Source: Echinostoma caproni | Lineage: Eukaryota; Platyhelminthes; Trematoda; Plagiorchiida; Echinostomatidae | DNA length: 64,000 bases | Assembly: GCA_900618425.1 (NCBI GenBank) | Contig: UZAN01039483.1 | Coordinates: 90,803-154,802, forward strand | Reading direction: 5' to 3' | Shown: positions 27,118-39,400 of the stretch, in pieces | Position numbering within the stretch: the stretch's first letter is position 1 | How the letters are laid out: each line of letters starts with the position of its first letter | The notes under the pieces: model-generated | Databases searched by the model: none | Seen by the model: the letters and a program-made list of their open reading frames with translations, nothing else | Told to the model about the DNA's origin: nothing | Position numbers and translations under genes: made by a program

Positions 27118-28587
27118 CATTTGAAAGCGTAACAAATTTTAATCCTGAAACACTACAGATAACCTATTTCTTATTACCACAAATTATCGTAACTGTGTAC
27201 ACAACAATAGTAAAGACGCCCTACTTATCTACATTCGAGGTCTGCTGGAAGCGAAATATAGGTGCTTACTTTATGTCATAATTGATACTGGCTTCCGGAT
27301 ATCTAGCATATCCTATTCTTACTCATAATATGTGCGCAATCACTTTATTATCTCTATCTAGCTGCGCGCAAGCGCGTACCTATTCAGGTTTGGAAACTTT
27401 ACCGAGAGTGTTTAAACAATGAATGACTAATCAGCATTTTGAGATAGATATCAGACAGTTAATATAATCAATGCGAACTGAATGAATAGAAATGCTCCGG
27501 CTGCAACAAATTGACAACCGGTTAACGGGTTGCACTTAACCAAATAGTCATAGAAACACAATAGCGGGTAAATTGTTCTTCTAAATTGAACAAGAAAACG
27601 CTTCCCAAGTGAAAATATATTGATTAGAAATTCTAGTATGAAAAATGAAAACTTTGTAGCTCATATACTTCATCGTATGCGCAAAACATCCAATTTCCCG
27701 TATTCAATCGGTGCAGAGTCATCTTTGCAAAACTTTTCATAGCTTCTTTGTCCACTTAAGTAAATTCAATACTATTTAAGGGATTCCCTCATTGTAGTCT
27801 ATAAGGTCACTAGTCATAAAGACACGATGGTCAATGGTCAACGGTTATTTTTCCGGTCAAAAGTAATCCAATTTCCTAACCGTCACGGCGTGTGATCCAA
27901 AGCTGGTTCGCCCGGTCAGTTAAGGAGTGCAAATTGCAATAAACATCGAGTGTGTCCTCGTTGGCCGGAGTGGTTAACCAATATGCATCTGAGATTATCT
28001 AGTTCTTGTGCGCCATGTATCATAATAATTCCGTATTTTTTTATCAGATTTCAGCCTAAGTGACAGGAGCAAAGAAAAATAAACAATACTGAATTGGGTA
28101 GGCATATCAGTAGGGTTTTGATAAAAGTTTATCAAGGATTTTCCAAAGGGTTCTCTGTACTAAGTTTGTTTGATTAATGCCTACTGAGCGACAGCAAGCT
28201 GATCAATTGCAGCCCGTTTGTGTTTTCTAACAAAATAGCACCCGTATAATTTGTGTGGGAAGTTCTTGGACAGTAGCTCATCGTCCGTATTTGAGCTCAG
28301 TGTGTTCAGCATCAGTTATTTTGTCAATTTTCTGACCCCCCTCACCTACCCAGATCTTACCATAAAACCTATCCTAGGTGGTGAAATGTGCTAGCATACA
28401 GAAAACCGTTATACGAGACAGCGTGAAATTGAAGGAGTGCTATTTGAATATGTTGTTGCTCCGGTTGAATTCGGTAACATCAGTGCGTTTTGAGGGAATG
28501 AAAGGGAAATAGTGCATACCGTTTGCCCCCCAACCATAAAATATGCCTCTTCACCATAATTCTAACGAACAACCTAATGAAACATAC

Positions 28588-28726
28588 CTTTAAGTACGCC
28601 AATGGCATTGGTTGAAAAGGCAAGATCTTATCTAGACATTTTGCTGTTCCAGCTGCCATAGGATTTCCTAATTGAAATAATTGTATTGCGTAGGTCTGCA
28701 ATTGTTGTGTGAATAGACCACCCACA
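28588..28726 (-). CDS. Candidate orphan exon with good splice sites
   Basis: Minus strand: acceptor GATTTTCAG|TGTGGG and donor TTAAAG|GTATGT flank a 46-codon open frame (VGGLFTQQLQTYAIQLFQLG...), rich in Gln, Leu, Pro and Met like the tail of the tandem-RRM protein. The acceptor is in phase 2, as exon 8 of that gene requires. A phase-0 acceptor at 27035 (CTATTTTCAG|GAC) could follow and gives 39 codons and a stop at 26916. It may be an alternative 3' end of that gene or part of a separate gene. Confidence 0.3.
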
Positions 28727-29183
28727 CTGAAAATCTTGTCCAGTAGGTTGATGATCAACTACAAATGCGTTATAGTAGAAATGGACAAAAAACAAAATCA
28801 TTCGTTTCCTCTTTATCGATCGAGACCATTCACCCCAGTGTCGGGCGGTTTTCATGAATAATACCAGTATTCCCACATTGGTTTTTGCACAGGTAGTCAC
28901 GTGCGATCTAAATTTGGCAAGGGCCAACTAAACGTGATAGCGGTAAGTGGTTGGGTTCTGGAACTAATTGTGATTGCGAAAACAATACAACTTGAGGCAT
29001 GGAACATGTTTCCTCCGAGAAACGATTTCTTCACCCGTTTTATACGAGCCAACGAAAATTCAAGGTTTGCACATGAGGCAATGGGATGGGCCACTTGTGG
29101 CGTTGATCTTTTTGCACATTCCTCAGTGCCTGGTGAAGGGTTTGGCAGATATCCTACTGAGTGCCAATGATTTCTGGTACATT

Positions 29184-30838
29184 GTGAGTAAAAATAGTAA
29201 TATATACGTTTCGTGGTGCAAGCTAAAAAACATCCGAACAAAGAACGTTTGTCCGTTCAACCAAAACAGTAACTCTCGCAAATATTCTTACAACATGCAT
29301 CTAACAAGCAAGTGAAGATAGTAGTGGTAGTTAGCTCCTGAAAATCTCTAAAAGTTTTAATCGGTGTATACATGAGTAACCGTATTCTATATGATCAATA
29401 TTAGACTATTGTCTCTAGTTTAGTCAAATAATTAGACTAACAAAACTTGAATTAGTTCAAAACCCGCAAAGGAATTAACTTTCTCGTTGTCTTTAATCAA
29501 TCTAAAATGAAGAATTTAACGGAAGTTTTGGAACAGACTGATGGTTAAAAATACAGTTTTGTCAAACATAAATCGAGAGTTCCATCCCATTCGAGATTGG
29601 CTTGAAGCTGCAGAGGACATCTTAAATTCAGTACAAAGACAACCGGTTCGGATAAAAACGCTGTAAAACAACTACTTAACTACTACTTAACTTAACTTTA
29701 TCTACAACCTGACTGAGATTGATTGTTTATTTTTTATTTGAAGTAAGATTTTATACACCTCTATTTTTAATAGTTATTACATTTTTATTTAACTTTCAAA
29801 TTTAATTGTAAAACCATGTAATTTTTTTAGGTAACTATTATTAAACTATGCCAGTCTGCCTAACAGCAGTAAGCTACCCAAAACGTCAATTGAAAAAATG
29901 CGTAATGACAGGGGACGTTTCGTAACTGGGTGTCCTAAAACCAGATCATTATCATCACTAATAACATCAAACGGAATTTTCAATTGTGAAAATTCGACTA
30001 TTGGGAATAAAACTGGTTGAATAAAAAATCGTAAAATATTCCCATGGACAATGAAAAACGTTATTATTCCTATTTACATTTGCCAGGAATATAGGAGGAA
30101 AACGGAATTAACCCAGATTCCTCATTATGACCAACTCGATCCATAAGTGAAAAATGAATAGGCTACAGAAAATAAAATGAAATAAATGTTTTCCATGACA
30201 ATATGTAACGTTCCTATTTTATATGAGCAGCTGAGTGTGCCTCTAGTAGGAAAACAAACCTCCGACAAGCACGAATCAATAAAATAGAATGTATTTTGTA
30301 TCAGTCTGCATTTGCAAGCAATCGTGATTATGACACAGTCTAGCTGAATTGATAATCAAGCTGATTATCAATGGACAGGCAATTAAAAATGTTATAGCAA
30401 TACTTCTTTTTTCCCGTATCGACACGGCAGACTGGAACAACACGAGCCCCATTCCCATTCGTCACAACGCGAGTTGCTCACAACTCGTCGCATATCTCCT
30501 CATTTCATGAGCAGCAAAATAAACGAAATTGAACACAAAATAGTACGTTACAATTTGTTTTATTTATTTATTCGAACGATTTTCGGTTCAAAATTCCATA
30601 TTTTGTGCATCTCGGCATTGTTGCGCTCAGTTTGGGATTTTTTTTCTCATTGAGGTCCGAATCACATTAAGTTTGAGGAAATATCACTAATAGTAGCACT
30701 ACGTACGTTGGACACAACACCAATCACAACGAGAGATTGAATTAGTGATCGAATGGAAGCGGCAGAAAAAGAACAAATGCTAAGTGTACATTGGTTGAAA
30801 CAAAGATGATGATGATGGTTCAGCGAGTGTTTGTGAGA
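29184..30838. other. No gene recognised
   Basis: Very AT-rich sequence with TTAACT/ACTTAA repeats at about 29680-29700 and no plausible coding frame. Confidence 0.5.
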
Positions 30839-30856
30839 CCGAGAGAGAGAGAGAAA
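30839..30856. repeat. (GA)n tract
   Basis: Short perfect GA run in a low-complexity purine stretch. Confidence 0.85.
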
Positions 30857-31051
30857 TAATTGTTCACAATCCTGGTCATCTGATCTTGTGTGTGTCCACG
30901 CGGTCCACGCCAAACAGATACAGTCAAACATGCCAGTTATACATCGTGTGATTTGTGTGAACTAAAGAGGAACTGCATCGTACTTTGTCAGTCCCACCAC
31001 ATCAAACACACCGAAATTAGGTGAGGGTTTCGTGGTGGAGTGTGTGTGTGT

Positions 31052-31074
31052 GGGGCAGGGGGGTGGGGGCAGGG
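31052..31074 (+). other. G-quadruplex-forming motif
   Basis: Four G runs of 4, 6, 5 and 3 bases separated by loops of 2, 1 and 2 bases, preceded by a GT repeat. Seven bases later is a lone undetermined base (31081) and then a CACACACC tract able to pair with the upstream GT repeat. Confidence 0.75.
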
Positions 31075-31276
31075 CCGACANCACACACCACTTCAGGAGT
31101 GTAACGTTTGAAGTCGAAATGCATTTGCCATTTTTCTTTTCTATCATAATGTGAACGATTTTGGTCCGTCGATCAACAGGGACAGTCTTCAGTGTTGTTA
31201 TTGTTGCTGTTGTTGTTATAGGTGTTTTTCAGTTGGCAATGAACACTGTGTACAACAAACTGCAGCGAAATGGTCT

Positions 31277-31535
31277 AATTTGATTTGATTTAATCGGAAG
31301 ATGAGAACAGCAGAACAAAATAAAAGGCAAACAGAACACATTATCGCATACATACAAACAAAAGTCAGTCGCGTTTGAAGAAACTTAGGATATTGCTCAG
31401 GATTTGTTGATGCGGCTCAAAATCTAGGGTACGAGTTACCGATGAACGAAAAAATAGTGAACTGTGTACTCGGTGTGAGGTTAGCGTATTATTTTGTTCT
31501 GCTGTTCTCATCTTCCGATTAAATCAAATCAAATT
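31277..31535. repeat. Perfect 47-bp inverted repeat ending at the assembly gap
   Basis: 31277-31323 and 31489-31535 are exact reverse complements, with a 165-base spacer. The right arm ends at the first N of the gap. Either a palindromic structure that blocked assembly or a local mis-assembly. Confidence 0.9.
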
Positions 31536-32101
31536 NNNNNNNNNNNNNNNNNNNNNNNNNNNNNNNNNNNNNNNNNNNNNNNNNNNNNNNNNNNNNNNNN
31601 NNNNNNNNNNNNNNNNNNNNNNNNNNNNNNNNNNNNNNNNNNNNNNNNNNNNNNNNNNNNNNNNNNNNNNNNNNNNNNNNNNNNNNNNNNNNNNNNNNNN
31701 NNNNNNNNNNNNNNNNNNNNNNNNNNNNNNNNNNNNNNNNNNNNNNNNNNNNNNNNNNNNNNNNNNNNNNNNNNNNNNNNNNNNNNNNNNNNNNNNNNNN
31801 NNNNNNNNNNNNNNNNNNNNNNNNNNNNNNNNNNNNNNNNNNNNNNNNNNNNNNNNNNNNNNNNNNNNNNNNNNNNNNNNNNNNNNNNNNNNNNNNNNNN
31901 NNNNNNNNNNNNNNNNNNNNNNNNNNNNNNNNNNNNNNNNNNNNNNNNNNNNNNNNNNNNNNNNNNNNNNNNNNNNNNNNNNNNNNNNNNNNNNNNNNNN
32001 NNNNNNNNNNNNNNNNNNNNNNNNNNNNNNNNNNNNNNNNNNNNNNNNNNNNNNNNNNNNNNNNNNNNNNNNNNNNNNNNNNNNNNNNNNNNNNNNNNNN
32101 N
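31536..32101. other. Assembly gap (566 N)
   Basis: Run of N; open frames reported across it are artefacts. Confidence 1.
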
Positions 32102-33261
32102 CAGAGAAAATACGGTAGGAAAAAAAAGAAGAAAAAGGGAGATATCCATGTTCTTTGTAATCTTTGCGTAGTCAAATGCAAATGCACATGAGAGTGAGAG
32201 GTCAATTGACGGATGATCTGTACGTGACCTCTGATGAAATGTACGTGTTTTGTTTTGTGTTTGTTTGTATTTTTATGTGTGTGCATGTGTGCGTGTTGGG
32301 ACACGTTTGTGGTTGCACCAAAAATCTCCTCTTCGAGTCTGACTTTACATTGAAGCAAACATGCCAGGAATGAGTGTCGAGGTTGTCCAAGTTCCGTTTG
32401 TCTGAATTGCTAATTCAAGGGAAAGCATGATTTGAGGGCACAAGGATGGAAAAAAAAACAGAGCGTAAAACGAACTCGTGCTAGGCTTCAATCAAGTCAA
32501 AGGAATTCATCAAAAATTTTCAAACTCTTTAAGCTGAAATTGAACTGACTTAAGTTTTGATTCATCGTGTTATTGAAAGAGATATATAAAATGAAACGGG
32601 CAGAAATGCACCAAATCTATGTATCTCAGTCTCATCTGATGAAAGCAAAAAGCAGAGGTGTACTGGTATTCACTAGCAACCAGTCATAAAAAATACAAAA
32701 TTTTCATGGCGTTTTACGTTTAAGGTCATAGCAGATTATGTCAGGAATAGCTCATAAAAATTAAATACGTGATTCGCTCAGATTTTGATTTTAGCGTTAT
32801 TCCCTATTTAATATAAATACATTTCTCAGTGACTGCCCAGAGAACTATCCAAATTAAATCGTGCTATTCTCAACTGAGTTGTAATTACTATTGACGACCC
32901 CTGGATCTGTCAACCCTTACAGAGCAATATCTTGCAACTGGTAGACAATAACAAATGTCCACACTTTGTGGTTAATATTTCCTCACAACCAGCCTCATTG
33001 AGCTCTTTCTTCTACACACATTGGTAACAGCAATTAGACAGACACATTAGCCATTTCGTTTGTTTCATTCTCGAGGGGAGACAAACCCTAATCCACGATT
33101 TTCTGTTAGACTCCTCTGGGCTACATAAGGGTAACTCGGTGCCGTGTACCAAACCGCTTATTGTCTACAGTGTGCCAATGCGCTAATACCCAAGGGTGAC
33201 CAATTACTTTCGTACTACTTGTCCGTTGCAGCAAGCCGCGTCTTGTGCTTCCTAGTTTGTA
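32102..33261. other. No gene recognised; GT-rich low-complexity stretch
   Basis: Contains a GTTTGT/GTGTG-rich stretch at about 32245-32310, then ordinary AT-rich sequence. It lies downstream of the tandem-RRM gene's probable 3' end. Confidence 0.5.
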
Positions 33262-33267
33262 TTTATT
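33262..33267 (-). terminator. Candidate poly(A) signal of the tandem-RRM gene
   Basis: AATAAA on the minus strand, about 110 bases after the exon 10 stop and about 1 kb after the exon 9 stop. It is the first AATAAA I see downstream of either stop. Confidence 0.4.
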
Positions 33268-33375
33268 AGGTGTGTGTAAAAAGCACCATTCGAGCAAAAG
33301 AAAATTTTGTGTTTCGGAACTACGGAGGGACGATACGGCGATTTTGGTCGTCTCGCTTACTCCTAGTCACACCTA

Positions 33376-33473
33376 TCAACTAGCAAGTACGCCAAATTTA
33401 CTAACATCCAAAAGCGCTTCTCTATTTCGAATGCGTAAATCCCACCAGGCAATCTCTGATGAATTATTCGCAT
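33376..33473 (-). CDS. Possible last exon 10 (alternative C-terminus)
   Basis: Strong acceptor (a GT-rich pyrimidine tract ending TGCCTGCAG|AT) in phase 1, matching the donor at 34299. It encodes 32 residues of ordinary composition (ANNSSEIAWWDLRIRNREAL...) ending in TGA. An AATAAA lies about 110 bases downstream. It extends the product to 1,440 residues. Short, so chance cannot be excluded. Confidence 0.5.
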
Positions 33474-36400
33474 CTGCAGGCACACACACATCGAAACTCT
33501 GATCGCTCTCTGGGGATGTTTGGCTGCAATCACAAGCAAGCACACAGACAAATATGCATACACAGCGGCAAATTATACAAACACGCCAGATATATTGGAA
33601 TTTGGAATTCAAAATCAAAACTCTCATGCTCTCCGGTCACATCGAGTTGCACCAATGCTTTGGATGTGTTTCCCCGGGGTTCGTGAGAGATATGTCAGTG
33701 AAGTTGGGCGGTCACTTGATTCCGTTAAGTTGAATCTGGGCTCTGATTTGAACAGTTACCGGTTTGCCAGAGGATGAGTGCGCATTCTAATCAGCTCCGT
33801 TGGGACCGAAAAACACCAGCCGTAGCAACAGCATCTGCAGCAACGGCCGCACCACTCTGTAACCCAGGCAATTCAATAGAACCAAAAACCAAGGAGGCAT
33901 TTTATGTGGTATAAGCTTGCTTAATTATATGAGAAACCACCATCAGCGAACGAACCCACATTTGTCAAAATTGACGGGAAGGAAGAGGCATGTTCAGAAT
34001 CGTGCCCGAGATCAGTAGTCTCAACTAACCCGAATTTTTCTCTTCCGGTATCCTCGCGGTAATTTTAAAAGTGATTGAAAATTTGTTTACGCTTGTTCTG
34101 TAAGCTTTTGAATCGCTTGAATCGCTTTGAGCGAAGGAGTTGTAATAATTAGAAACTGTTGTCTATTTAGACCGTAATGTGAACACATGTTGTGGCTACC
34201 AAAGATAAATCTGAGCGTATTGGTATGTTCGGTGGAGTGAACAATCACGCTCACGTCGACAGGTGAGATGGTGGCTCACACCGTAAACGGAAACGTACCG
34301 TGACCTAGAATAGCAGATTGTGACTGTGTTCCTGAGACACCAATCGATGGGGAGTTGTAGCTTATTTCGTCTACAGGACCACGCACCATAGGGATCAAAC
34401 CGGTTTGATTCGGGAATAGTGCGGTTGTTGGAAGCGGTGGATTCTGTAGTAAACCTGTATTGATCCGCGGACCCCGTGGTTGAGATAAGAGGTTGGCGAC
34501 ATGCGATGCTTGTGCACGGTAAGGCAATAAATTCGCCTGATTAACCGACTGCGAATCATTGGGCATTGAAATGGAGAAATTGATCGCATGCAATGGATTT
34601 TGTAACAAAAGGTTTGAATGAACGAGTGGTGGTGCATTGGAAAGGGCACTTTGAATGGCCATCGCAAATGATGCCGGGTTGTTCAGGCGACTAAGGACGT
34701 TGAAATTGTTTGCATTCGATAAGAGACCTGGTCCGACAGGAGCAGCACTCGTAGAACGTGGATTGCCTGGACTGCCCGCATTCAACGCCAGTCCCAGAAG
34801 CGGAGCTACTGGATCCGCAGCCAACAGACAACCACTAGTTTTCTTCACGCACTGATTGTTTGAATGACGAAAAGTGTCGGTCTGTGTTTCAATGGAACCA
34901 TCGGATCCGTGCGGATTGCCATCATTCAAGGATTTTGAGGTTCTGGACTTCGAAGAGCTAATTTTGAGGAAAGACGCATTCATGAATAACAAGAAACACA
35001 TTTTTGCATACGTGACAGTATGTCGTCTTATGAAAGTGTTTATGAATAACGAAATCACCGAACATGAATACAACTGAAACGCATTTTATGACGATAATTG
35101 TAGACCGGATATCTCACTAAATATATCGAGCTTACTCATAAGTTTTGAACCCTCACGTTTGCTTCTCGATCTGTTTCAGTTTAACTTCAAACCTAATCTC
35201 CATTAAAGTAACGCGTCTGTTGCTGTATGTATTCTGCAGGGATATTGCTGCAGTTATTGCAACGTGGTAAAAGCTGAGAATCAAATATAATTCTACATAA
35301 CTATGGGAAGACAAATGAAGGGACCACGTGAAAAGCGATCAGGTTTGTTAGAAGTATAAAAGAAACGAGGATTGCTGTTACCGGAAGGATGATGCACAAC
35401 ACTGCTTGATAGATTTGCGACGAATTTTGTTGTGTAAACTAGAGGTAGTTTTATCTTCACAAAGTTAAAGTTTCTTTTTGAAGAGGAATATGTCTAGATA
35501 CAAGTGAATTATGCAAGTAAAAATCGCCTAAATTTTAGTCCACTCGGTTGCGATTTTAATTAAAACAAAATAACAGAGATAGAAAGAGTTAGGATTGGAA
35601 GAGGAAAACAATAAATTCCAACTGGTAGTGAAATTGATTTACTCAAAATTTTACTCGGTTTTCCAGCTCAACCTTTGGCGTGGGATATTTTTAGAAACGC
35701 GAAATACTATCATCGACTGTACCAATTATATTATTTCATTACCCTTCCCCTGCACGCAAGGGAAGGTGATTATATGGTACCTTCCTACATAGGTCACAAA
35801 CTAGGCGTTATTCTTAGCGTGTTAAGAAATACCTGCCAGAATAAATAGCCCATGGAAAATAGAATATCTTTGACAGCGGTCATTTCCTCCGGTTCACCTT
35901 CGCTGTATATACCCTTTGCTCATAGTTTACTAGCACCAATTCATTTGAATAGGCTCTTCAACTGGCATGGCCTCGTGGAATACAAGGTCAATTGAACTAC
36001 GTAGACATCACATAGAGGAATCGGCGGTGTGTACGCAATTCAAGTTTACGCTGGTGTACACTGCATTGCCCAACGAGCCACACAGTGCTGCTTAAATGAC
36101 ACAGTCATGGTTTACATGAAATTTGCGTTAATCAATGGCTTCTGTTTGGGACTTATGATCAACAGGAGAATGCATACAACTCTCAAACACGACGTAGTAC
36201 TCTCAGTCCTTAGCAACAAAATCCATAAATTTACCAGGTTTATGTTTCTCATTTGTCAAATGTTGGTGAGCAAATAGATTTCATTTGTTTGCTGGTTTCC
36301 ACGCAAAAATAAAAAGCGTGTGGTAAACATACCTGCTTTGGTCATCAACCGGCTTTTGACGATCGGCTAACTTGACCTCTAACGGACCTTTTCCGCCGTC

Positions 36401-39400
36401 TAATTTGATTTGAGCAGTACGGATTCCTTCGATTGCGCGTTGAGCATCCTCGGCTCTCACGAATCGCACAAACCCGGCACCTTCAGAGAGGAGATCAGGG
36501 GAAATTTCTCAATTCTACATTTTACTTTTGACTGAAAAAAATTACCATATGATTCCATCCAACAGAATTGAAAAAGACAAGCTATTACAAATGAATTCTG
36601 TATTTTATTAAACGTTCACGTGTGAATAGATAATATGATGTTCCTAATGTCCCTAAAATTCGTCCGGTTTGCTTTCAGTATCTTTTCCTGCAGCATGACT
36701 GACCAGCAGCCAGGATGATTAACGAAAAAGTATCTCCTGCTAGCCAGCGCTGAGAAAAGTGCGCAAAATGCTACTACGAGGAATGCTGTTTGCCCTTGCA
36801 TTGTGGGGTAAACTTTACATCGATCAAAGATTGTTCGCGTTTTTTGGTAAAACATGATCCATTTGCGTGTAGGGCTGAGTTAAAAAAACGTGAAAGACGA
36901 ATATGCACCGGAACGGAAATCCGAAGTCAACTGAAAGAGTACTCGATGGAAAACTCGGGTTATTCGGCGAAGGAAATCAAAACAACGAATTTGCAAGTCA
37001 GAGAGGAGTGCAAATGGGAGGCATTCCACGGAAGAAAGGGGAGACTAACTTGTTGGCAAGTTGACCAATAGCATAGATCAAATTTAAACGTTCTTAATGC
37101 AAGTTCTTCAGTTGCGTGTTACATTTTATCCGATTCAGTACAATGAACTACTCTGAAATATGTTTCGGTCCATGTGTTACCATACCCGTCGAACAAGGGC
37201 TCCACTTTGGCGTATTTCACTTACTACCTCGAACCACATGATAGATGTCAAGTGTATTTCAAAACCAACTAAAGTCGCAGTACAGTTACTCCTAATCCTA
37301 TATTTTTATCGAGCTGACCTTTACCGATGCCATTCTTGGGAATCATTGTTTTGATGTAAATAAAATTGTAAAGGCTTGTTTCTATTTTTTCGGTGTGAAT
37401 TCACAGAAACAAAGCCAGTGTGTTGGCCGTTGGAGACCCTGCATGGACTCCAGGAGAGTACGCACTGTGCATTACCTAGAATGAGAGTGAAGCAATTGTT
37501 CAGTGCGTGTTTAGCCATCTTACAGCATTCCACAAAACTATATTTCTTAGTTCTTTTGGTTCATTGGGTTGACCAACTGATTTCACATCAAACGTGTAGA
37601 CACAAGTGCATGTTCGAGTCCGGAAAAGAATTAATCTACTCTTCGCGGTAACTCTTACAAGAACCTTCCAATTATTGTTCATTCTAATTTATCTGTGTAT
37701 TTATTTTACTGTATGCCGGAGAAATATACATTTAGTCGTATTACAGTAGAAGGCTTGCGAGGTTTTGCACAAGCATAGTTTACTGGTACAAGTCAAGCAA
37801 AACATATTCAAAAAATACTGGAAAGCAGAATGTTCAACTGGCATTACGGATAAGCAACAGTGGATTGCTGTATTGTGTATGGGAACTTATTTCCGGAACT
37901 GGAGAGAAGTCTGACCAAGCAAACAACCAGTGAGTGCATTTTTGTTACCAGCACATCAGTCAGCAGAGCTAATTATCGCAACTGTCATTTTTTCACTCAG
38001 TAATTATATCCTGTTTAGTTTGGCTTGTAAAACAAAACTATGGAAGTTGCTCCAAAAGAGTCCGCTAGACTACATGCATCATTATCTTAGCCTCAGAGTT
38101 TGTAATACCTAAAACTCTCTTCCACTTCAAGTTGTTTGTGCACCAACCATCGATTCATTCAAGTCACGACTCGATAAACCATTGAAACACCTAACTTTTC
38201 AGCAACTATAAGTGAATGTTATAATTTGCTATTTAATTGTACTGCCAACCGAACGTGGTGTATACAGATCCTATGGGATTGAATAACCATCAGGTTTGTA
38301 ATGTACCCACAATAAAAACTTGAATTTGAATTCGGGTAGTATCTATGTCACTTCGGCATGTAACAGTTCGAAAACAATTGGGCAGCAAAGGATGAAAGTG
38401 TGACGCCAACTCATCTAACAGAGAGTAAAGCAAAGGTTTCAACGATTTTATCCATGAAATCGGTGGACTAGCTTACACAAATTCATTTGGTTATCAGCAC
38501 CGTTTTAGTTCCTACCGCCTACCACTGGGTCATTGATCCGAAAAGCTCAAGGATAATCCAACGCATCTAAATACTCTGAGTAGTTAGACTTCCAAAATTC
38601 AACAAATTTGAAGCGCTCTGAGCTCATACAACGACAATAAAATTGCCAATTCTAAGAAAATCTTTCAATGTGGAGACTACAGGACTACAGGAGTCGATTG
38701 ATCAGAGGAGGCCTCTCCCACCATCCAAATAAAAGCCTGAAAAGTAAATGGTTGATTTTGACCATATTTAACGAAGCAAGACCATTGGTGTTCTCTTTTT
38801 CATATCTTATTGGGCCAGCATGCCTGTAGATGTTCACAATCTCCACCCGCCCTTTCCGCACCGCTAATGACAGACTCACTCCCCCACTCAATTCCACTAA
38901 TTCTGCAGCCTGTGCATTGCTGCAGTAAGATGTTAAAGGATCATGATGATGATGTTAATGATTTGCATGTTTTTTCTCGAATTCGTATTAAAATAATCAT
39001 TTTCAAAACGCGTATTTGTACCAAATTTACTTGAGGTCAGTACAATCGCTAGTAATCGGATGGGTCAAACAACTTGTGATATATCTTCTATAAATTCCAC
39101 ATTTGGTAGCAATATTGGTCAATGTGTTCAAGTCGGGAGCACCACAATTTTCATATAATCAAGAAAAGGAAAAACTGTTTTATTGATATTTTATCTTTTT
39201 TCACTTCATATGGAAACAACTTTATGAGTCTGGAAACCACTCTGCTTCATGATAAGGATTATTTACGCTGGAAATAGTTGCAGTTATTTACCATTTTCTA
39301 AACTAGCTTTAACCAATCCATTTTTATGTTTCCCGACTGCGGTCATAGTAGGCCATTATAGTAAACCTACAACTATGTTTTCTGAAGGATAAACGGCAAC

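Larger units (their letters stand above)
20431..28587. other. No gene recognised; microsatellite and one long unexplained ORF
   Basis: Contains a TTA/TTTA repeat (21371-21427), an AT repeat (27100-27117) and a 166-codon unrecognised frame (22177-22677). GGCCGGAGTGGTTAAC at about 27964 looks like a tRNA A box but has no B box after it. The remaining frames are short and unremarkable. Confidence 0.4.

Noticed and set aside
27955..28020. tRNA-like GTTGGCCGGAGTGGTTAAC start
   Set aside because: A-box-like only; no B box or pairing arms in the next 80 bases.
31494..32358. Long open frames across the first N run
   Set aside because: They consist of unknown bases; artefact of the gap.
36790..37071. 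93-codon plus-strand frame overlapping the nested secreted ORF
   Set aside because: Begins at a non-ATG codon, has no recognisable motif and lacks the 3' signal seen on the other strand.
37570..37625. GTTCGAGTCC, a perfect B-box match, with a weak upstream A box
   Set aside because: The upstream TGGTTCATTGGG matches the A box poorly and no cloverleaf forms; not enough to call a SINE.
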